A DNA stretch of 64,000 bases, taken from contig JAWWNJ010000228.1 in the NCBI GenBank assembly GCA_037176885.1, positions 62,001 through 126,000 of the forward strand, written 5' to 3'. This document shows positions 55,840 through 64,000 of this stretch, one piece after another (the first letter of the stretch is position 1; each line of letters opens with the position of its first letter). The notes under the pieces were generated by a model. That model did no database searches. It saw only the letters and a program-made list of their open reading frames with translations, and was not told where the DNA came from. The translations under genes and the position numbers were made by a program. The stretch is from Favolaschia claudopus (Eukaryota; Basidiomycota; Agaricomycetes; Agaricales; Mycenaceae).

Positions 55840-56340
55840 TCGAGGTACAAAAAAAGTTCCTAATATAGTACTTTGATATCAAAGATAAAAGGCTCCCCAA
55901 AAGTTCCCCCGATTAGTCCGAAACTTAGATGCAAAACAGGCTTAATCATTTTTTAGATAAAAAGGTGTGACTTAAGCGGCTCATTTCCGCGCAACTTACG
56001 TCGGGTATCAGGGCGCCTGATTTTCCCTTCTTATCACACATAATAAACAGCTGTTTTCGAGCCTGATTATTACCTATAAGAAGCTGGGAATGAGGGCGCA
56101 AGATATGGCAAATATCAAGGCTGAGTAAAAGTGGGCCTGATATTTGCCATATTAGGCCCCCGTTTACCCGTCGTCCGATCATCCACCGACGCGTCGTCCG
56201 CTCATCGGACGCTCATCGTCGCGGTACCAGCAATAAGATGAATTTGTTGTGATGTTTGATACATCGTCGCAGTAATGGTAGCGTACAAAAGAACTAGTCA
56301 AGAATGTACAACAGTATTTACTTTACAGCTACGGAAAACA
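55840..56340. other. No gene; imperfect hairpin
   Basis: Arms GATATGGCAAATATCAAGG and GCCTGATATTTGCCATAT face each other at about 56100-56155. The rest shows nothing recognised. This is downstream of the 1040-residue gene. Confidence 0.4.
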
Positions 56341-59300
56341 TCAAGGCAATGCCCCAGTGTCCAAAAAGTCAGCACAAATAGCATCAAGATTCTTGGAGGC
56401 TCGTAAGGCGGCGTTGTATCCACGGATCCGCTTAGCCCAGCGCGCGTTGTTGAGCAGCTGCGCTGTATTTTTCCGAAATTCGCCCAAGATTTCCTGAAAC
56501 CAGTTCTCGCAGTCCTGCGTCCACCAACCAACGTTCAGCTCAGAGTTGAAGAATGCGCCCGCCTGTGGCCACCATGAAACGCGCTTTTCTTGGTGTCCAC
56601 TTGGGTCAATATGATTCAGCTGGTCTGGAGATGATGTTAGGTAGATAAAAGACTAGACAAAATAAAGAAACTTACTCATCTTGATCGAATACACCCCCAA
56701 AATGAGGTCCTCTTCGGCGCTGGTCAAACGGTGGTAGAAGACGGACGTCTCTCCTTTCTTAAGTTGCTCCTCCGCGGTCTCGACGTCGACATCTTCGGCT
56801 GTGAGTTCCAGACGGGAATCTTGGATGACCAGACGTGCTAGACGTGCAACGACACCTCCCGCTTGAAGAGCGAGTCGACCGCGAGGAGAATGGAGAAACT
56901 TCTCTAGCAAACATATGTACCTACGCCAATCGTGCCTATCCGGTACATATTCTTCTGGGCGAACGCCGTGGCTGGCGCAGCGCCGCAGCTGTGGTTGGTA
57001 CGAAGAGGGCACAAAACCCGCATGCTTGACAACGATATTGAATGGAGCCCCAAGAGCATGCAGCTGTGCGATGATTTCAGGCCAGCTGGCACATTGAAGG
57101 CGAACGAGCTGCATTGCCGTGGCTGCGCTGTAAACTACGATCATGCGCGAGCTTTCACGATGGGGTTTGAGGAGATATGCAGTCGAGAGGTGGCTCGGTA
57201 CGCCATTTCTGTTGATGACCTCGACGGTAATGCCTGAATTTTTACGCATCTCCTGGACGGCATCGTCGTCGCAGAGATCGAACAGACGGGCAGGCATATC
57301 CCGCAGTTTCCTCGTCTTCAATATCGAGTGCACCAGCGCCAGGACGGCATGACCCAGTGTATCTGCCGTCTGAGTCTTGTCTCCCAAGAAGCGGGCAGTA
57401 TGGTCAGCGCGCGCCTGCTCGTCGGGTGAAAACGTGATATCTGCCGCGTTCACGAAGCCAAGACGAGACTCCAGGGTATTCTTGACAGTGAAAGCGATGA
57501 TTTCGCGATTCATATGGTCATACACGTCGCCGTCCTCAGTTTCGTAATACGCATCGACATGCTGGAGCGTGGGAGATGCCTCGGCAATGCTGCCATCGGT
57601 CGATTGGACTGCAGAGGAGGGGGCTGGAGCGGAGGGTGGAGCGGATGAGGCTGGGGCGGGTGGGGGAGCGGATGAGGGAGCGGATGAGGCTGGGGCGGAT
57701 GGGGGAGCGACTGAGACTGGAGCGGATGGAGGAGTAGATGAGACTGGAGCCGATGAGGGGGTGGAGGGTCCCGCAGGGGTCTTAGAGTCGGCCCAGCCGC
57801 CCATGTAGTCGTCGTCATCATCATCGTACTCGCCGTTGTCAGGTACGTCGGCCTTGAGGTCAAGAGGCTTGCAGAGGTCCCATTCATTTTTGACTGGGTC
57901 GAAACGACGTTGGGATGCTGCAAATTCGTCCCATTCGTCTTCGACTTCACTTCGTATCAGCGCCTTTCGGACCCAGAAACCACTGACTTCCTCCCACATG
58001 AAGACTCGCGCGCCTTTTTTGGATGAAGGGCACTGTTGCTTTTTTGAAGCGTCAAGACGGGAGGTATATTTCTGCCGATCTTTATCTGACGCTGCCGCTA
58101 TGATTTTCGCATTCCGCTCCTCCCGTCGGGCGAAGAATTCAGCATAACCCTGTCCCTCTTTCTGGCCGCTGTAAAGTTCGACAGGCGGGAGCTGAGGTTC
58201 GGGCTCGATAGTTGCCAAGTAGTCGGGGTTGGGAAGAACGCCCCATCTACGGAAGCTCGACTTGATGTAGACGTATTCTGTCATTTTGACGGGGGAGGGA
58301 GGGAGATTAGCCAATGAGCCGACGTCGCTCTGAACATAGGCGGCGATATGGCGCATGAATGAATAATTCTCCAACCAGGAAGCCCTGTTGGTGGCGGAAT
58401 GACCGTCTTCGCCCAAGAAAAAGTAGACGGGGACATGGATTTTGGTCTCGCCGTTAAGCAGTAGCGAAAACAACCACCCGAGTTCCTGCACCATGCCCTC
58501 TGAAGTGTCAACAATCATCCCCGCAGGGGATTGTAGTACAAGCTCGACAGCTTCATCCAACGAGTCCATCATTCGGTACTGAAGCCGCACTGTTTTTCTG
58601 AGTTCAGACCGCCAGGTGTCGCGTTGGGGAGAACCATCGAGAAGGAGAAAATGCAGCGCGACGGACGCAAACAAGGGCATGAATGCGTCGCGGGAGGAAG
58701 AAACAGCCCTGACGAGCTCGCTTTGGTCGAGGTAGGAGGAAGTATAACCAAGTCGGGTCGGCCGAGAGGCTTTGGGGCAATACCGCCGAGGTTGTATTTT
58801 GCTAGCTTGCAAGGATAACGAGTCGAGCACGGACATCAGTAAATTCTCCAAATCCGTCCATTTTTTTATGATAGCGGGGGTCAGTGCCCAACGTGTTTCC
58901 TCGCCATGAACCTGCGATGACATCGGCAGCGAACGTATCGACACGTCAAGGACATGCAGCAACGCGCCGCCATACGTTGGGTGGAGGGGCGTGCACGCAA
59001 GATAACATGAGGTGGGGTGGGTCCATGTCGTCGTGTATAGAACCCCATCCGGACGCGAGGGGGGGCGAGGAGGCATGCCAAGGAGAGCGTTGCGATGGGC
59101 ATTGAAGACCAAGAAGACGCCCATGTGATTGCGTACGATGCCATGAAAGTGGGCGGTGGGCTGGAATTTATGAGTTAGTATCGATATAGAGCTGGCAATC
59201 CGAGAAAGAATACTTACATTAAGCGTGTCTTTCTCTTCTTTGGAGAGTATTCCCAGAGGAACGAGACGATAGGGCCCATTGTGAAATTCCCGCTGTGATC

Positions 59301-59571
59301 CAAGATCGGAGGCGAACAAGGACGACGAAGATGACGATGAAGACGACTCTGCAGGGACAGGCTTTGAGAATGAGAAACCGGGCGGCAAACGCCTCGGTTC
59401 CTGTTGCCCGCGCTCGCGAGAGTTGGTGGTGGTCGGGTAGAAAGGAGGGACCGAAGAGGACGACGACGAGAAAGCAGCATCAGGGCCTGGCGGCAAACGC
59501 CTTGGCTCTGAAGATGAGGGATCGGGCGGCAAACGCCTCGATCCCTGTTGTGTGCGTCCGCGAGAGGTCAT
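56341..59571 (-). CDS. Agaricomycete-expanded hypothetical protein, 1040 aa
   Basis: Minus-strand exons 59218-59571, 56676-59160 and 56341-56624; introns 57 nt (GTAAGT...TTCCAG, with ACTAAC branch-like word) and 51 nt (GTAAGT...TCCAG), phases consistent. I chose the start at 59571 (MTSRGRTQQGSRRLPP); an upstream in-frame ATG would add a poly-Thr run from a GGT repeat. Residues 1-90 have three RRLPP repeats and Ser runs. The middle holds RWGVLPNPDY, KKGARVFMWEEVSGFWVRKAL and RRFDPVKNEWDLC; then an acidic run and a Pro/Ala/Ser repeat (about residues 645-700). The C-terminus is Trp-rich (VSWWPQAGAF, NVGWWTQDCENWFQ). I recognise it as a lineage-expanded agaricomycete protein of unknown function; no catalytic motif is evident. 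It heads no obvious operon but lies in line with two more genes. Confidence 0.75.
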
Positions 59572-59602
59572 GGTGGTGGTGGTGGTGGTGGTGGTGGTGG
59601 TA
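59571..59602 (+). repeat. GGT trinucleotide repeat at the start codon
   Basis: About ten GGT units adjoin the start codon of the 1040-residue gene. Translated on the minus strand they give poly-Thr, so length variation could alter the leader or an extended N-terminus. Confidence 0.8.
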
Positions 59603-59615
59603 AAGAGGAATAGAG

Positions 59616-59651
59616 TTTTTCGAAGACATCGTCGAAGATGTCTTCGAAAAA
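59616..59651. repeat. Perfect hairpin in the leader region
   Basis: 15-bp arms TTTTTCGAAGACATC and GATGTCTTCGAAAAA around a 6-nt loop, 45-80 bp upstream of the start codon at 59571. Function unknown. Confidence 0.7.
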
Positions 59652-59746
59652 GAGAGTTTGATGTGACATTGATGCGCTCGTCACGCACCCATCGTCACAT
59701 ATCGTCACACCTCCCGCCTCCTCCTCGCCATCAAGTCCCGCCCATG

Positions 59747-59960
59747 TCGTGCTGCGAGGCGTTTGCCGCCCGCAGTGCCCTGAGCCCCGACTCTCTCGAT
59801 GCCAGCCACCACCTATATGCCATATGATGGCGTCTCTCGCCATATCTACCGTTGACAAGTCGCCATCGTCCGTCGGATCCAAGTACTGCTCTTGTTGTGC
59901 TGCGAGGCGTCTGCCGCCCGCAGTGACCCGAGCCGCGGCTCCTTCGATGCTTGCCATTGA
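59747..59960 (+). repeat. Two ~65-bp direct repeats upstream of the gene
   Basis: 59749-59812 and 59895-59957 share GTGCTGCGAGGCGTYTGCCG, CCCGCAGTG, GAGCC and TCGATGC. A partial third occurs at about 60080-60105. The core AGGCGTTTGCCGCC also occurs, inverted, as the RRLPP codons of the neighbouring gene. Confidence 0.6.
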
Positions 59961-60213
59961 CTAGACTCTGGGTCTTAGCTCCCTTGGCATCATCGCCGCT
60001 GTTACCGTTGCCGTCGCCGTCGCCGTCGCCGTTTGCATCGTTGATCATTCTCTTCCAAGATATAGTCTCAATTCATTCGTGCTGCTATCAGGCGTCTGCC
60101 GCTGGTAGAACAGTACTGTTGAGGGCTGTATTCGAATATAACTCACAACTATCCATGCACGCATCGGGGGAGAAGGATTCAAGAAACGCTTCATTGCAAT
60201 TACAAGTCACTAA

Positions 60214-62382
60214 TTACACCACCATGCGATCAGTCGCTGCTACGAACAAAGCAAACACCTCCTCAGACACTTCCAACTCCTTCAGCTGTTTCGGGGTCTG
60301 TGACGCGAGCCAAGCGCTGTCGTACAAGCACCTCGGAAGATTTTTTGGAGCAGGTCTGCTGCCTCTCTCCTGGCTCCGTTCGCGAGGAGCAGACTTGGTC
60401 CCGTTGGAGAGCTCCTCGAAACGTCGTGTCTGTATGTCCACTATATTCAAGTACTTCGAAATGCTCTCTTCGCGCCAGACACACAGCCTGATTTTGAATG
60501 CCTTGACCTTCTGGCCCTGGATGGCCTTGGACACCTGTTCCTCCTCAGACATACCCGCAGCCTGAAGATAATCAAGCAGCTTGAGCAGTCGGATCCAGGT
60601 AGCAAGATCGCGGTCGTTCTCCGCCTCTTTCAAGGCGATCACTGCCTCCACAGTGGTACGACGATGCATGTATTTCTGGCAACAATAATTAGCGAGCGCA
60701 TGTGTCAAACAAAAGCACCAACTCTCTGCTGTGCGTTGAGGGTCTTGGCCGCCATGCGACGGATGTATAGCATGACTTTCCCGCGCGCGACTGCCTCCTG
60801 TTTCGTCTCAAGACGGTTGGCGTTTGTATCCCATCTGGGCTGGAAAAGCTTCCAATCCGCACGATATCGCTCCAGCTGCTCCCTCACGACAAACTCCAAA
60901 AACTCTTCCTGAATCTCACCTTTGCTAACATATCTGCGCCCTTCCTCATCTTCCTCGACCGCTGCCTTCACAAGCCTTTCCATCTGCACGACATTCCACG
61001 CTGTGTTCAAGTAGCCGGCACCGAAGTCCCACTGCCAATGCTCCAGCGTCGCCGTGTCATCGGCTGCGAAATCTTCGACCTCTTTCTCGGTCGCCGGAAT
61101 ATGGAAGATGAAGTCGTTGCTTTGCTCGACTTTGAACAAGCGATAAGTCGTCTGACGCATCAAAGCCTACGATCTCGGTGAGTTCATTTTCCAATTCAGC
61201 GTTCTTTGCTTACATGTGCTATGTTGATAAGCTCCTTCGTCTTAGGCTGAACCGCCTTCTTCAAGGCCTTGCGGGGCTTGGGGGCATTCCTCTTTGTGGG
61301 AGTTACGGCGACTTGCGCGTTGGTTTTTTGGGTAAGCGTCAACAATCCCAGCATATCCGACATATCCTCATCGTCCATATTCAGCTTAGCAGCCACTCTT
61401 TTCACAACCGGATGGTCCATCAGACCAGACGATTCCGCCGTTTGACTATCGGCGGGAAGCGGATTGGGACTGTCCGCTGGAAGGGGAGCAGGATCGAGCG
61501 GGAGATCAAGCGTTGCAGGCTTCCCCGTCCCAAACAGCTCGTTGCTGACGCGTCCGCGACGTCTCGGCGTCGGCTTGGGCTTGTCGCGCACTGCAGCCTT
61601 GAGCTGCAAGCGAAGCTGCAAGACTTCGTCGTCTTGCTTATGGACCTGTGCGCGAAGCTGGCCTAGCTCGGCGTCGCGTGCGTTCTAGGCGACGCGTCAG
61701 AACATTCTCAGGTCAACGGCAATGAAAATACGTACGATCGCCTGTTGAAGATTGTACGTCTGGGTAGAAGCTTCAACGGCCTGATTCTGAGCAGCACGAA
61801 CTTGTTCAATCTGTACAACCACATATCAATATGGTATCTCGCCCGTGATACAAGGGAACGCACCAATTCGCTGAGTTGCTGCTGGTCATAGATGATTTGA
61901 TCATGCAAGTCACCTTCTTCTGAGTTCATCTTTTCCATGTGCGTACGAGCTTCGGCGATCTGTGCGTGCAGCTGCTGGACTTCGGCTTGGCGATCCTGGA
62001 GAGCTTTCTGTGCTGCGAGGAGGTGCGCGCGAAGAACTTCGTTGTCCTGCTGAGCGGCGCGAGTGTCTTGTACAGCTGCGCGACTGCGTGCGCGATGAGC
62101 GCTCGCATTTTCTCTGTGATACTGCTCATTGTTGCGTGCCTGGTTCAGGTTCAGCATGGAAGACGGCAGCAGAACATTTCGCGCGTACCTCGTCAAACGC
62201 CTGTTGCTCAGGGCCTGAAACGGCCTTTTTCTTACTGGGACCTTCCGCGTTGGCGCTGATGGGAACTTTCAAGCGCGGCTAGAAACAAGTCAATCAATAT
62301 TCAGCAGCAGAGCTATAACACAAGCAGCGCATACGGGAGCTGTGTATGGCTCGTCCATTGGTGCGTCCCCTTCGTTGTTCAT
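60214..62382 (-). CDS. Coiled-coil hypothetical protein, 621 aa
   Basis: Seven minus-strand exons: 62335-62382, 62189-62278, 61864-62139, 61736-61810, 61684-61214, 61166-60723, 60675-60214. All six introns are 47-56 nt, GT..AG, and keep the frame; total 622 codons with stop. The start at 62382 reads MNNEGDAPMDEPYTAP. Residues about 50-190 are a long coiled coil (AHLLAAQKALQDRQAEVQQL). A basic linker with PTPRRRGR and a Pro-rich part follow, then a charged domain (QTTYRLFKVEQSNDF, ATLEHWQWDFG, EEFLEFVVREQLERYRADWK, RWDTNANRLETK) and a helical C-terminus starting KYMHRRTTVEAVIALKEAEN. I do not know its function. The regular introns and intact frame argue for a real gene. It follows the 224-residue gene by about 750 bp. 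Confidence 0.75.
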
Positions 62383-63134
62383 AGTGGAATCGTGCTCACT
62401 GTTCCCGCGGCAGACGCGTGGAGCAGAAGATGAGAGTAGGGAGTGATCAAGATGGGGCGGCGGGTGGGGAGAGGGCCTTAATATATATTTATTTTGGACT
62501 CATTGTTTCTCAATGGAGAACGAGCGAAGACAGAGGACAAAGCCTCAATAGAAGGGAACCCAAATTGGGACGCCATAGGTACCTTTTTCGGACCGAATGT
62601 AAAATTTACTTTCTACTGTCTCAACCAGGTATTTTAGGGCAACGAACGACTCTGTACAGTGTCAATGTATGTATGTACCTAGAAACAATGATAACTGTGT
62701 CTGAAAATCACAGAAGAATTGTAAACCTGAGTGTTTCTGTTTGTCGGCCGATGAAGACGGATGGTCGGCCGACGGCTTCGATATGGATATCTCACATGAA
62801 TCGGTCGTCAATTTTCATGCAAAGCAAGAAAAAATCAAGAGACAAATGTATTGGGGTTGACTACAAGGTAGGTACACTACAAGGATAGCCAATAGATAGA
62901 AAATATTGTACCAGTGAGTAGGATAAACTATTCGTTACAAGTCGATCTGTAAAGGATCCGCATCGCAAGACGATAACGGCGGCGGCGGTAAATCACCGAG
63001 CCGGGACACGAGGTGGGGCATGCATGTGCGTCGACGTTATGGTCAAGAAATTGATTCAGAAACACATGGTCAAGAAATTTTGATTCAGGTCATTCGCAAA
63101 CACATTGTACATGAGATTAGACTACGGCCAGATG
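62383..63134. other. Intergenic, no feature recognised
   Basis: Between the 224- and 621-residue genes. GGCGGCGGCGG at about 62980 and a near-repeat GGTCAAGAAATT..GATTCAG pair at about 63040-63090 are the only visible structures. Confidence 0.35.
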
Positions 63135-63973
63135 CTAACGCGTCGGAGGGAAAGGTTGAAGTGCCCTCTTGCTCGTGCGCTGGTCAGATGTTAGAGGGAA
63201 AGTTTGGGAGAAAATGGCCAGTACACGTACGGGGTGTAAGTCGTTCACCGCTTCAACAACTTTTTTTTCCTTCTCCGCTTTCGACAATTTTGCAGCTGAC
63301 GCCTTGCAAACGCCTATCAAGATTTTCTCAATAGGCCAGCGTCCGACGAAAGCGTCGACCTCGGGGAACTTCTTCGCAACCTATGATAGATTAGACCCGT
63401 TCCACGGGACAGACTTAGACTGGAGGCAGGGAGCTTACCATGTCCACAACCTTCTTCTTGACATTTTGGTCCTGCTTGGTCACCGAGATGCCGGGCTGGA
63501 AGTTCCGGGCGACCAGCGTCGCGACAAAATCCTGAAAAGAAAAGAGAAATTAGAATAGAACTGAATGAGATAAACAAACAATGTACCTCGAACTTCGCAA
63601 TGAACTCGGGCGTCCACCCAGTGATGATCGGGAAGTCGGTGTCCGAGACGCGCGAAGGGCCCCCCTGCGGCCATTTGACTTTTGAGAGGGTTAGTTCTTC
63701 GTATCCTGAGCTGCTGTCGCTTGGGGGGCTAGGCGGCGGCTCCGACAGAGGGCTGGGCGGCGGCTCTGAAAAGGCGACAGCCTTCTTGGGTGCCTGGGGC
63801 TTGGGTGGAGGTGGCTTTCTTTTAGGGAGTTGCGGAGGAGGACCAAAGCTGTCTAGGTCCTCGTGCATAAGGAGGGTTGGAAAGGTAGGCGCCACAAAAT
63901 CCGTATGCGCAAGAGGCACGATGAGAGGCTGAGGAGGCTCAGCTACTTTCGCGATGAAATTTGGGTTGGCCAT
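63135..63973 (-). CDS. Small hypothetical protein, 224 aa
   Basis: Minus-strand exons 63587-63973, 63439-63531, 63231-63380 and 63135-63179; introns 55, 58 and 51 nt with GTACAT/GTAAGC/GTACGT donors and AG acceptors, all in phase. The start MANPNFIAKVAEPPQPLIVP is at 63973. Residues 45-90 are Pro/Lys/Ser-rich (PPPPKPQAPKKAVAFSEPPP), then FPIITGWTPEFIAKFEDFV and KKVVDMVAKKFPEVDAFVGR, followed by a Lys-rich helix. I do not recognise a known domain; the gene type seems familiar from agaricomycetes but I cannot name it. It is the first of three minus-strand genes in a row. Confidence 0.7.
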
Positions 63974-64000
63974 GAGTGCGGAGTAGAAGGGGTGCGGAGT

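Overview
The window looks like a transposon-rich, gene-poor stretch of a basidiomycete (agaricomycete) nuclear genome. Every multi-exon gene I could reconstruct has introns of about 47-66 nt with GTRNGT-like donors, and the coding genes belong to types I know from mushroom-forming fungi: F-box/LRR proteins, lineage-expanded hypothetical families and several transposase families. I saw no tRNA, rRNA, CRISPR or bacterial operon structure. All family names come from reading translations and motifs; no database search was run.

Layout. 1-6.5 kb: nested terminal-inverted-repeat (TIR) elements without coding capacity. 6.5-10.6 kb: a Ty1/copia pol remnant split by a MITE and by an apparently complete 3.05-kb transposon whose four-exon gene encodes an 800-residue DDE transposase. 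10.76-15.15 kb: a Ty3/gypsy chromovirus pol remnant carrying a 675-bp hAT-like insertion with an 8-bp target duplication. 15.16-17.7 kb: two head-to-tail copies of a ~910-bp TIR element with subterminal CAACTT arrays, one of them holding a CACTG-ended element. 18-20.6 kb: zinc-knuckle, telomere-like and AT-hook remnants. 20.9-25.4 kb: a lone Tc1 end, about 3 kb of non-coding minisatellite DNA, then a gene in which the Tc1 promoter region and the first ~36 transposase codons run in frame into an LRR-like protein. 26-34 kb: MITEs, a solo LTR with heat-shock-like boxes, an intron-containing leader with a nearby intronless copy, a Tc1-like element containing a MULE-like fold-back element, and an internally deleted gypsy element on the minus strand. 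35.1-38.8 kb: a 3.6-kb element with 14-bp TIRs, a 7-8 bp target duplication and a single two-exon gene for a 980-residue protein of an uncharacterised, transposase-like family; this is my best candidate for an undescribed mobile system. 41-43.4 kb: an F-box gene and a CACTG element. 45.5-51.7 kb: a near-perfect 3.1-kb tandem duplication, each unit holding a frameshifted Tc1 element. 52-56.3 kb: mostly unrecognised, with two small TIR elements and a 37-base poly-G run.

56.3-64 kb carries three multi-exon genes in a row on the minus strand (224, 621 and 1040 residues) that look intact. None has a known function; I recognise the 1040-residue protein as a type common in agaricomycetes. They may form a conserved cassette. 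Most other coding sequence consists of broken transposon genes, and the nesting gives a relative order of insertions.
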